Assembly (NCBI GenBank): GCA_963971285.1
Contig: OZ020250.1
Location: 10,276,499-10,340,498 of the forward strand
Length of the DNA: 64,000 nt
From: Astropecten irregularis
Taxonomy: Eukaryota; Echinodermata; Asteroidea; Paxillosida; Astropectinidae
Direction of reading: 5' to 3'
Shown: one piece after another, positions 54,802 to 64,000 of the stretch
How the letters are laid out: each line of letters starts with the position of its first letter
Position numbering within the stretch: position 1 is the first letter of the stretch
Program-made: the position numbers and the translations under genes
Notes under the pieces: model-generated
Databases searched by the model: none
Seen by the model: only the letters and a program-made list of their open reading frames with translations
What the model was told of the DNA's origin: nothing

Positions 54802-57186
54802 GTAAGTACCATATTGAATTAAATTCTAAATGCAGTTTGTTAAGGTTTATTCTGGTTTGTTAGTTGCTTTAAATTTTAGCAACTTAACCCTTTCAGCCCC
54901 ACAATTTTCACAGGCATACTTCTTGTAGTGCACACAGTGTCCCTCAGTCCCAAGTTTTTTCCACACACAGCAAACATTACATTGGAGAACTGGTTATTTT
55001 CGAACTCGGCATGTTACGTTCGTTATATGAACAAGCTTTTCATTTTTCAAAATCAAATCATAATTGTTGCCCAATTAAATGCTCTTTCATTTGATATCAA
55101 AATATAAACTAGACATTTAAGTGTTCGTGGACGAACACAGACATGTTCCGACTTAATAATTAGCTTGAAGTATTATTCCTAAAAATTCAATCAAACTGTC
55201 ATCTTAGAAACAACTAAGTCCTGGAGTAGCACAGACATCACATTTACCAAGTTTCATGACAATCTGACTATACTACATATACTATACTATACTATATGGA
55301 ATATGTAGCCTTGGTCAAGGTATTCGTAGTCGTACCACGTACATTAGTTCGCAGCTCCCAGCCGTGCGATCGTTGACACTTTATAATAATAATGCACATC
55401 AGGCAAACAGCGACCTCTCGCGGTCTGGGAAATATACAAATTAGCAGAACTCAAACGAACGCCTTGGTTCACTCATCCACGGGGATAAATGTGCTCTTGG
55501 TTTGGCTTGTTGTGGCTCAATATAAACAGAAGTCCTGCATTATCCAAACAGGCCTATATAGGTTATAATGTGGCAAGCCGGTTTGTAACGGACAGAATGT
55601 TTGTTCTGTCAGTTGATCGGTGAACAAGTTAAAAGTGGTCAAATTTTTTTTCACCTATTCTGATTGATATTTTCACAAGTTTTCAAATCATAGGACAACC
55701 CCCATTTGGCTTCATCTATCTGCTCAAAATCAGTTCAAAATACATATATACATTATTTACGGTTCTTATGATTTTGCTGCCTGACATGGAGTTTTCAACT
55801 TGTGCCATTGTATAATTGCGTTTACAGACTTCCCGTTGCCTATCGGTAAACGACCAGGCTGCAGAAGGCTTGCTGCTGCTCGCCACGAAAATCTTCCAAG
55901 TTTCCAACAGTAATTCAAACAACATACAACATACAACTAGTTGTGCGACATTAACAGTCGTCTCGACAGATATGGCATTCTTACATTATTATGAGTGTAT
56001 ACTGTGCTGTGATTGGACACTGCACACACATGGCCCGCCCCCACATTTCATAGCATTTACCATAGCACTTTACCGTTCTCAAGATATGCCTATTATGTTG
56101 TATACAAAAAGAAAAACCTTTTTTGTTGCGTACATTGTATGTCACAGCATGCAATAGAAGGTTTGTTTGTTTGTAGACTTGTTATCAACATTGGTTCTCG
56201 AAAAGACAAGGCAAGGAAAGCCCACGAGAAGGTTGCAACTTTCTTCCCAAAAGGAAAGAAACAATTATATTCTAAAAAAGAAAAAGTGTAAAAGTTAAAT
56301 TCTTTGCTTATGATTTTTACTGATTCTGTACACATCCATGAGAAGCTGTTTTCCCACCATGTCTATAATATTATCTTTAACATTAGCCTAGTCCCTGAAT
56401 TATGTAAAGGCTTGAAAAACAACTGGCTACTGGGGCAGTCAACTACCGGTAGTCTTCCCTCTAGTACTGTCTTTTTAGATCTTTTGATATATTCTCTTTT
56501 TCCGTATTGGCACCAACGACGAATTGGAAAACAGAAAATCCCATGCTGTGAAATATTTTGTGCCATTCACTTCATGAAGTAGATGATAACAATTTCTTCC
56601 TGGTGTCCAAATCAAACTTTATGTGTTGTACAGTGTTGGGCATACCAGTTTATTATTAGTTTCCACCCCTGGAGTCAACTTTCTACTTCTGCCAATGTCT
56701 GCGTGTATATCTTTGGTACAAAGGTGCACTGAACTGGTATCACATGGATAGACCATCTAGTGACAGATGCCGCACTTGATTATTTTAAAATGCTCTAAAT
56801 TCCTAAAATCACACTGCATGTAGCGGCCACACTATACTGCCACCATAGACCTGGAGGATTTTCCTCCATATATATATATATATATAAATACAAATATTGA
56901 AATAAAACCGAAGAGCTTTAAGTAGTCAAAATAAGAAAAGCTAACGTAGAGATCTATTAAAACATAAAATATAAAATGAGTGTAAATACAAATCTAAAGA
57001 GACCAAAGGAAATAATAAAGCTGAGAGACTTTCCAGAACCAGAACACACAAATAGATAAACTGCGGACTAACTGAGTATTTGCTGGGACAACCATTCAAG
57101 AAAATGTTGATTTACCTGGCAGGGGTACTGTTGAATGTTTCTCAATGTAGCTTGTAAATTGACCTTTTTTATCTACCTATGATAAG
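54802..57186. other. Intron before D7, repeat-like parts
   Basis: At 54885 starts TTAACCCTTTCAGCCCC, like the tip of the MITE at 38618. At 55113-55141, read on the minus strand, the hairpin GTGTTCGTCCACGAACAC is followed by TTAAATGT and CTAGT, a Helitron-like 3' end. (TA)n lies at 56868-56886. No exon or gene recognised; short open frames at 55816-56582 have no recognisable domain. Confidence 0.45.
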
Positions 57187-57356
57187 GTGAACCTGGATGG
57201 GATCATAATCCACTGAGATCTGATGATTGCTACTACCTTCATCTACCTGTGAATGGAGTTCTTAGTTGGCATGAAGCTGAGGCTTACTGTAATGGAATGG
57301 GAAGCCACCTTGCAAGCATACTGAGTTTTGATGATAAATCATTTCTCTCATTTCTG
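57187..57356 (+). CDS. CTLD gene exon 14: D7 N-terminal part
   Basis: Begins CEPGWDHNPLRSDDCYYL, the long-form Cys pair, the first Cys being split with exon 13. Then LSWHEAEAYCNGMGSHLASI and FDDKSFLSFL. The acceptor CTATGATAAG before 57187 has a weak pyrimidine tract; donor CTG|GTAAGA at 57357 is good. 170 nt, phase 1 to 0. Confidence 0.83.
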
Positions 57357-57384
57357 GTAAGATTCCTTTATATTTGAGTATTAA

Positions 57385-58083
57385 CGGGCATGTACAACAT
57401 TGGTAAGAAACCAAAACAGAAATGTTCACAGATTTACGTATAACTTTCCAGATATCCATCTGAAATGGTGTATTTACCTAGAAAGAGAAAAACTCATAAC
57501 AAAAACATTTTTGATCTGGGCAAGATCAAAAATCCTTCTTTATGTTTTATAAGAAAAATTAAGTCGGGTTTTCACTATTTTCCCGGGACTCAGATGTCCG
57601 ATACTCAGATGTCCGATTGAGTTCAAATTTCCACAGGCTTATTAGTTTATGTACATGCTGGATTAAAAAAGCGTGCGTGCTGTTCTGTCACCTTTACCAA
57701 CTTTGTACACACCCTTTAAAGTTACATGTAGTATCATACTTTGGTTAGAATCCAAAACAGAAATGTTCACAGATTTACGTATAACTTACAGGGTATGAAG
57801 ATGGTGGTGGTAGAAACATACAGATAAAATGTTTCCACCTGAAATGGTGTATTTATCCAGAAATTAGTAAAACAACGACCGAAAATCTTTTTGATCTTTA
57901 AAAAGATCAAAAATAAAAGAGAAAAGACTTAAGAAATACTGTGGCCGTTTTTCACTGTTTTCTCAAAAAGTGGGCACTGTATGGGACTGAAATTTTCACA
58001 GATGACTGTTACTGTATCTGTTTATTTTTGCTGATGAATCTATATTTCTTTGATAAAAACCAAAGTATGATATTACCTTTAAA
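57385..58083. mobile_element. Two TTAA-type MITEs sharing one TTTAAA
   Basis: Copy A (about 57385-57716) has the CAGATTTACGTATAAC module, a GATCTGGGCAAGATC palindrome, and the CGGGTTTTCACTATTTTCCC end. Copy B (57715-58083) has tips AGTATCATACTTTGG and CCAAAGTATGATATTACCTT and is the mirror of 4770-5137. They abut at ACCCTTTAAAGTTAC, so one inserted at the target of the other. Confidence 0.7.
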
Positions 58084-59790
58084 CAGTAATATACAGTTTG
58101 TGTGCTTTATTTCTAAATATATTGGGCCACAACTAACTTTTAAAATATTTAGACGGCATTTATATATCTTTTAGTCACCAGTGTCTAGTGAACAAAGGGG
58201 GGTGTTTAACTAGTTCGCCACAGATGACAAGATATCCCGCGAAAAAGAAATATTTTCACATTCCGAGGATGCGATCAAGCGCCATTGGGTATCTCAGAAA
58301 ACGAGCGAAGATTTGCCAGATGATGTGAGAAGGCACGATAATTTCCTGTTGTGATCAGCGAATGACGATATATAAAGCTTTGGATATTTAAATTTGGGTG
58401 GCGGGTGACGTATAGACTCTCCATGTTTGGCTGTACCTTTTACAGGGATTTTTCAAGCATGGATACAGCCAGTTGTGTAGGCTGTGTTCACTGTGGAATA
58501 CATCGCTGGACTCCCTTGTCCCACGGGCTATAGCCATTGTCTCTGCTCACTCAAACATGGATCATTGAGTCAACAGCTATCTTTTTTCGTGTTGGACTGT
58601 CAAATAATTGACGGTGATACTTCATGGTGGATCTTGTCTTTAATTGTTGGCATTATTTTTTATAATTTGTTCTCCCGTATCCAGTAACAATTGTCACTTG
58701 GCAAAATCTACAAGACTCGATCTTACACTTTTTTTTTTCACATTACACCCAAACAATGATTATCTAACAACCTATTGTGTTAAGCTTATTGCTACTTGGT
58801 GCACCATCGTTCACATTTCTGCTTGCCGACCACCTATAGAATTCTGTCGGTATTAAAGCTATAGGGGAAAACTGTAAATTTCTGATAAAAAATAGCTTAA
58901 ACAAGGTGAAAATAATGCAGTGGGTGGGCTTGTTTCTTATTTTTTAATACTGTTGCAAAGTGGTTAAGCGCCATTTTACCTATTGATGTTGATGATGTTG
59001 ATTGAGTCAGTTTGGTCATGGGCGCAATAAGAATATTCGAACTTGCACTGAAGACAGCTTTACCTTTGGTTCTCCTCCGCCTCACACTTTTCTTTAGATC
59101 TTCCTGTTTAGCTCTGTATTCGGCTTTAGCCTTATTTTTTATTCTGCCCAAAATTCCTTCAGTTCAGTGGTACTTTCTTGGCGATCAGGGAAAAGACCTT
59201 ATTTTGTATCAAGATTTATGTTTATTTCTGTAAGTGTCTATATCTCTTTTCTTTTCATTTCCTTTTTTCTTTCCCCCCAACTTTTTGATCTACACCGTTT
59301 GGACACACCTTGTCCAGAGAAAGGTTACACAAGAGAGTGGATGACCATAACACATGAATCAGGGTCGTTACAGTTGTAGCAACTGTACCACAAACTTCAC
59401 ACGTGTAGCTTTACGGTCGCAAAATGGTTATGAAATTGGAAAAACACATGCATTTACTTGTCTGTGTGTAAACTGTATTTAGACACTATATGTATTTAGG
59501 AATTTATACGGTGATTACGGTGAATTCAGCCCATTGACAGATTGACTTTTTAAATATGAATATGGAAAGTATCAACAAATTTATGCACAATACAGCAAAG
59601 GTATTACATAACGTATTAAGTAACCTTTTTAAGTTTCTTTTTTGAGGGGAGTAATCACTATACCGATATTAGCAAGACCCTGGCTTTGTTTTAACGGTCT
59701 GATTCATACAGAACTTAGTATTGGCAGAATCAGATCAATGTTCTTAAAGTCCATTCTCACTGTCAAAATGGTGATTTGTCTTTTTAACAG
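58084..59790. other. Intron within D7; unclassified open frames
   Basis: Frames at 58484-58687 and 58644-58856 (+) and a Lys/Arg-rich one at 58897-59151 (minus, KNKAKAEYRAKQ, SVRRRRTKGK) may be pieces of a mobile element, but no domain was recognised. No splice-bounded CTLD exon. Confidence 0.35.
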
Positions 59791-59870
59791 CTTAAACAAA
59801 GATTGGAAAGTAACCCAGAATCATGGCCGTGGGTTGGATTCAGGCGAAAGCCGGGCAGTCCGGAGTTTGC
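59791..59870 (+). CDS. CTLD gene exon 15: D7 middle
   Basis: Encodes LKQRLESNPESWPWVGFRRK and PGSPEF; WPWVGFR stands at the WIGL core. Acceptor TTTTTAACAG before 59791; donor TTGC|GTAAGT at 59871; 80 nt, phase 0 to 2. The last GC plus T of exon 16 gives Ala. The short size and phase 2 end are unlike the other domains, so D7 has its own intron pattern. Confidence 0.8.
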
Positions 59871-60488
59871 GTAAGTATTAAATAATTGTATTTTTCACAG
59901 GATCCAAATATATTTACACTGTCTTCACTAATACACCGATCCAGTAGCCACGCCCCTTAACAATTTGGCCAATCACAACGCGTTATTTAAGGTCCGACAA
60001 ATTGCCGCCATTTTGTCCGACATAACGGCATGAATTTTGTATTCTTTAGTGCACACTTTTCGTTAAGTTTACTATTTTTTTGTATGATCAAGGCGATTCT
60101 TTTACAAACCAGAGTTTTATTCTTCACCTTGGTCAGCGGTGTTAAATATTTCAATTATATTCCTGGCTTTCGATGCCCTGGCTGAAAGTAAAGGTACATT
60201 TTTGGCCTTTTGCAAAACCAAAGTCCAACTCAGAGAGAAGTGTTTATGTGGTTGAGTGTATGTGATTCGTCGTGTGTGGGCGATCGTGACACTTGATGTG
60301 CGTGCGCGTGTGCGTTGTTGCTAGGACGTTGCTATGGTGGGCGTGGCCTACTGGATCGGTGTATTGCTTCACATAGCCTTGATTAGTAAAATAGCTTTTT
60401 GATACTGATATTACAACCTGTGGGATTGTGTTAGTAATGGCACATTTGATTTTCACTTCCCACCAAATACTTGAAATAGACATTGCTT
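59871..60488. other. Intron within D7, with GTGTATTG / CAATACAC-like ends
   Basis: CACTAATACACCGATCCAGT AGCCACGCCC near 59928 is mirrored by GGGCGTGGCCTACTGGATCG GTGTATTG near 60340-60366. So about 59928-60366 is probably a MITE with 25-30-bp inverted ends. No coding. Confidence 0.6.
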
Positions 60489-60640
60489 TTAAATATAGTT
60501 TATTTTAATCATCAAATAACCACAAGTGAAATTGACTGAATTTAAAGTCATTGAGAAGTGAACAAAGAAAAATTTGACTGGAGCCGGTTCGAATCCCGCT
60601 CCAGTCAAATTTTTCTTTGTTCACTTTTCAAAAGTTTATT
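60489..60640. repeat. Head-to-head SINE tails forming a hairpin
   Basis: GAAGTGAACAAAGAAAAATT TGACTGGAGC is followed by CGGTTCGAATCCC (B box) and then the exact inverse GCTCCAGTCAAATTTTTCTT TGTTCACTTTTC. The core hairpin is about 60554-60628. A longer inverted tail with CATCAAATAACCACAAGTG precedes it. Confidence 0.8.
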
Positions 60641-61266
60641 TTAGTTAACATTTATTTGAAGGGTATTTCCAACTGTCAAATTGAAGATACAAATGCAGTG
60701 AACAGGTAATTAATGGGGAAACAGTTGAAGACATTTTACATTTTGTCCTTCATGCTTGTGTGGGCAGGTTTTTGTTGGAAGAAAACCCCAGAATCATACC
60801 ACTAAACTTCAAGACATGGCCATTTACCACTATAGGGGTGAATAATATTTATGAGCAGAATGGTAAGAACAGTTTCATGAGGTGACAAAAGACAGATGGA
60901 ATGGAACAGTATATATGCATGACTATTGGAGTATCAAAACAATCATCTCGTGAATATATGTATTACTATTGGAGTATCAAAACAATCAATATTATCAGGG
61001 GTATTTTTGTTGTCCAAATGTTGCAGCTAACTTTCAAGCCCTACTATAGTCCCAGTTGAGTCATTTGCCACTGTGACTGAGGTCTGAGTCTGAATCATGA
61101 AAAATCATGAAAAACACAAGTCATACCATTTTGGCAAAATGATTTCATTTTCTTTTAATTTGAGTTGACTGAACACTATAAATCCATGGGTAAATGTAAC
61201 ATGATTATAAACATCTTTTTTATTTCTCTTTAATTCATTATTTTATTATTGTTGTAATATGTACAG
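60641..61266. other. Intron end before exon 16
   Basis: Direct repeat GACTATTGGAGTATCAAAAC AATCA at about 60921 and 60965. No coding. Ends in the acceptor ATATGTACAG. Confidence 0.5.
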
Positions 61267-61358
61267 TTGGTCTGATGACAGCCCGGTACGTGGGATTTGG
61301 TGGAGTGATGGTCAGCCTGATAGTGATGATGATGATTGTGCTGCAGTTGAACTTGAAG
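61267..61358 (+). CDS. CTLD gene exon 16: D7 part with QPD
   Basis: Encodes WSDDSPVRGIWWSDGQPDSD DDDCAAVELE. QPD again suggests a galactose-type site, followed by an Asp run before the third conserved Cys. Acceptor ATATGTACAG before 61267; donor GAAG|GTATTT at 61359; 92 nt, phase 2 to 1. The last D7 exon (WND and final two Cys) was not found up to 64000 and probably lies to the right. Confidence 0.84.
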
Positions 61359-62305
61359 GTATTTATAGAGTTACAGGTTTAAAATGTTGACAAGATGTCA
61401 AGAATAACAAATTGAAATACAGTTGCCTACATTTTTTATGAACACAATTTCACATCATCTATTCAACATCAAAATTATTTGAGCAGCCCTCTCCTCGAAC
61501 TCCAAAACAAATTTTATTACTTTATCAATTTACAAAATTAATTCTTCGCGTTATTATTTTCATTGTGTTATAGAAATTCCCCCCCCCACCCCATGTGAAA
61601 TTGACACTGTCTACCCCTGGGACCAATTATGCCAGACTCTTCCAATGATCATTGGTGGCGGTATTTTAATTTTTCACTCTGGATTCCGCCTGTTATTGGT
61701 GGTTTTCTTGATTTCGTTCAATGTGTATCAACGCATAAACTGTGAAAGCAAAGACCTGCAATAATTCCTGTAAAAAGGACATCATCCTTGGCTTTTCATG
61801 GTGAGAGGCCTGAACTGTAAGCCTATGAGCCAATTATAAGTAAGTGACAATTGTTACGCATATTTTCCATCTGCGTTTTCTTCAAGCGATTCAAACAACA
61901 AAGACGCCAATCAGCAGTTACATTTTGGCAATTCCTTGAAATTTCTAAACTAACCACGGAGTCAGATTTACTTTCATGGTATTGTTAATAGTTATGAGAC
62001 AGGTCTGAAACAAATGTATGTGATATACCACCAATTACAGAAACAGTGTACAAAATGCATCCAATGTGGGAAAAGTCAGTACAGGTAACTTTTGGGCAGT
62101 ACTGGTGAAATATTGGATTGTGCAATCATGCAAGTTGGCTGGATTACACAGAATTTGTTTTTGGTGAGCTTTGAGATTTGTTTTTTCTATTGTACTGTTG
62201 AAGTTTCTTCTATTGTTTGAAAATGTTGATGATTTTGCCTCTTAATTGTAGGGGTGTGTAGGGGGGTGTATTTTGTCTGTATGTGTTTGTGCTATCCAAC
62301 CCCAG
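61359..62305. other. Intron sequence, no feature recognised
   Basis: C run at 61578-61586. No coding, no repeat ends seen. The missing final D7 exon was sought here without success. Confidence 0.45.
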
Positions 62306-62461
62306 TTAAGCCCGGTTCATACTTCATGCGAAGTGTAATGTGAAGCGAATATCTTCGTGCAAAGTTCGCACACCATGTGCAAATGATTCGCAGCGAATGG
62401 CGAATTTCGTCTCGAAAATGACATTCATACTTTTTGCAAATCAATTAATGCGAAGTCCACC

Positions 62462-62653
62462 ATGGTGCCGGTTGAGCAAATTAAATTGGCTCTTGCTGCC
62501 CTTCTGCTACGTCGCCGCCGCAAACAAAATCATAAAAAACGATCAATTCATGTTCGTCAGATGATCACACTCGCTGTAAAGAAAGTACAGAATGTGAACG
62601 AAAATGTACACTACTATAGTATAGAGTGTCAACTACTTTATTCAATAAATTAA
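62462..62653 (+). pseudogene. N-terminal fragment of a Harbinger-like transposase
   Basis: MVPVEQIKLALAALLLRRRR followed by HVRQM resembles the Leu-rich helix and Arg run that begin many PIF/Harbinger transposases. After residue 34 the similarity stops; the remaining frame to 62653 is probably intron or unrelated. No catalytic DDE block is seen before the window ends. Confidence 0.5.
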
Positions 62654-62813
62654 GTCACTAGAAGATAAATGTAAGTGTTTTAAAGTACAGTAGTGCGTAC
62701 ACTACTAATTAGTAATTTGAAATGCATGTCTATAATGTACATTTATTGAATGATTCAGTAATTTTCTTTCTCATTTATTTACATGCATATGTGTACATCC
62801 AGCAACAAAATTA

Positions 62814-63067
62814 GAATAAGGTAGGTTTGGGATGATGTCATGTAATCTCTTCTGTGAGAATGTGTGGTTCTGAGAAAAACCAGTGGTATTTTTTTGACGT
62901 TCCGAACAGTGTGCTCTGTGTGTCTTCAGGAGAGTGAATCAGGAGTCTCCCTCCTGAGGACAAACAGAGCACACTGTTCGGAAGACTGAGATAATACCAC
63001 CGGTTCTTCTCAGAACCACACATTCTCACAGAAGAGATTACCAGTGTCACCGAAAACCTACCTTATT
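62814..63067. repeat. 254-bp palindrome
   Basis: Left arm from AATAAGGTAGGTTTGGG through TCTTCTGTGAGAATGTGTGG to ACAGTGTGCTCTGT; right arm from ACAGAGCACACTGTTCGG through CCACACATTCTCACAGAAGA to AAAACCTACCTTATT. The loop includes CAGGAGAGTGAATCAGGAGT CTCCCTCCTGA, which can also pair. Small indels between the arms. Confidence 0.85.
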
Positions 63068-63798
63068 TTAATACATCCACCATACATAGTTCCAAGTCTT
63101 ATTTAGCAACAAAATTGAAGAATACACCCTTTGTTATCGACAGCTATAGTTACCCGGATGTTCGGACAAACATCACAATGTTTATGTGTAAGTTAATGGG
63201 GCCACGTGCGACTTGTTTGGCCGAACTTCTGAATGTGGCGTCACAAGCGCGGAGCCCTATGATTTTTTTTGGTCAAAACTTGTAACGTTCACTGTAAAAA
63301 GTTTTTCTTTTTTTCTTGAACTGAAAAAAGAATGTCTAAATGAAAAACTGTGCTTTAAATATTTCATGTCATTGGCCTCTAAAGATAATTTAAATAAAAC
63401 ATCCCAAGTGTGAGCATTAATTTTGTGCCATAATGCTAAAAAGTAAGTGTTGGAATTGACAAAGATTGATTTTAATGATTGAAATATATTTAAGAGGATT
63501 GAATGTTTCTACTTTATTTGCAAAAATAAATTCCTCTTTCACTTCTTTGAATTTTTTTAAGAAAAATATGTAAATATTTGTAAATTACATTAAAAAGAAC
63601 ATATCGTTTCATTTGTTTCCCACAAAATAAAATTTAAAAAGGAATTAGGAAACATAAAAAAATCTTAAAATCCAAGTCGTCTTTTTATTCCTTTTTCGTG
63701 TTATTTGTGGTAATAATTTTCCAATTAAAACAGTATCGGTAACAGTTTTATAAAATTATGATTATTGCCATTTAAAGTTCAGGCCTACAACTACTAGT
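63068..63798. other. AT-rich spacer left of the MADF exon
   Basis: Very AT-rich with short T and A runs. Open frame 63213-63413 (+) has no recognisable domain. Possibly intron of the transposon genes. Confidence 0.4.
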
Positions 63799-64000
63799 TT
63801 AATTAAACCTCCTCTTGCCAATGGATGTAAATCCTTCGCCCAATTCTTTGGCAATGGCCTTCCAGCTATTATTTTTTTTGAGCTGGTCATTGAAGTCTCT
63901 TGAAGAGGAGACATAAAGGTGGGGGTACCCCTGAACAAGCTCTACCAGCTTCTCTGCATCTATGCAGGAAACCTTGGAGATTGTGGTAGAAACCACCCGA
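63799..64000 (-). CDS. MADF-domain protein, N-terminal exon cut by the window edge
   Basis: On the minus strand, DAEKLVELVQGYPHLYVSSS and NNSWKAIAKEL carry the MADF signature (acidic helix, YPxLY, aromatic W, IAxEL). Such DNA-binding proteins occur as the second gene of Harbinger transposons and as host regulators. The frame is open through position 63997, so it continues right of the window. At the 3' end GGCAAGAGGAG|GTTTAA could be a splice donor near 63807, so the stop at 63799 may not be used. Confidence 0.65.
   Translation of the reverse strand, partial: RVVSTTISKVSCIDAEKLVELVQGYPHLYVSSSRDFNDQLKKNNSWKAIAKELGEGFTSIGKRRFN

Larger units (their letters stand above)
62306..64000. mobile_element. 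Harbinger-type transposon, 5' part, runs off the window
   Basis: Starts near GCCCGGTTCATACTTCATGC after TTA, followed by GCGAAGTG/GCGAAT subterminal words (62325-62455). A transposase-start-like frame lies at 62462 (+) and a MADF protein on the minus strand at the right edge, the two genes typical of PIF/Harbinger elements. The right terminus lies outside. A 254-bp palindrome sits between them. The grouping into one element is an inference. Confidence 0.55.

Noticed and set aside
58897-59151. Basic protein on the minus strand as a host gene
   Set aside because: No domain, no splice support, inside an intron full of repeats.
61560-61680. Last D7 exon after GTGTTATAG
   Set aside because: In the required phase the reading lacks the WND region and the final Cys pair.

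Overview
This is a piece of a large, intron-rich, AT-rich animal genome crowded with mobile elements. It carries one recognisable host gene on the + strand, cut by both window edges. The gene encodes tandem C-type lectin-like domains (CTLDs). Repeat families include gypsy, DIRS-like tyrosine-recombinase, CR1/L2-like, Harbinger/MADF, hAT and Helentron-like elements, a tRNA-derived SINE and many foldback MITEs. Together with a multi-CTLD gene, this suggests a marine invertebrate deuterostome (lancelet, hemichordate or echinoderm). That is an inference from repertoire; the species cannot be fixed from the sequence alone.

Host gene: sixteen exons were placed between 8715 and 61358 from domain homology, GT/AG sites and reading phase. 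They form CTLD D1 (second half missing), D2 (second half only), D3, D4, D5, D6, a 21-nt linker exon, and D7 (last exon missing). Every domain border lies in phase 1, so each CTLD is a symmetrical 1-1 module, as in mannose-receptor-like proteins. Sugar-site motifs differ: EPN in D1, QPD in D3, D4 and D7, EPK or EPS in D2 and D6, and none in D5. D4 (QPD plus WDD) is the best candidate for a working Ca2+-dependent, galactose-type site. No signal peptide, transmembrane segment or cytoplasmic tail is visible, so whether the product is secreted or membrane-bound is open.

Layout: 1-469 is the 5' end of an LTR element inserted into a gypsy-type element (470-3203, minus). 3204-8714 holds MITEs. 8715-9614 is CTLD D1. 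9615-23404 is a 13.8-kb block with a SINE, a MADF-BESS transposon, a 200-N gap, a decayed DIRS-like element and a 142-bp tandem repeat; it lacks the exons expected between D1 and D2. 23405-47027 carries D2 to D5, with a foldback element, TTAA-flanked elements, a CR1/L2-like element broken by nested MITEs, and a Helentron-like element in the introns. 47028-52278 holds a second DIRS-like relic and a hAT MITE nested in another MITE. 52279-61358 carries D6, the linker and part of D7. 62306-64000 shows the two proteins of a Harbinger-type transposon facing each other, with a palindrome between them.

Nearly all other open reading frames are shadows or transposon remnants. Exon borders are predictions by eye, without transcripts.
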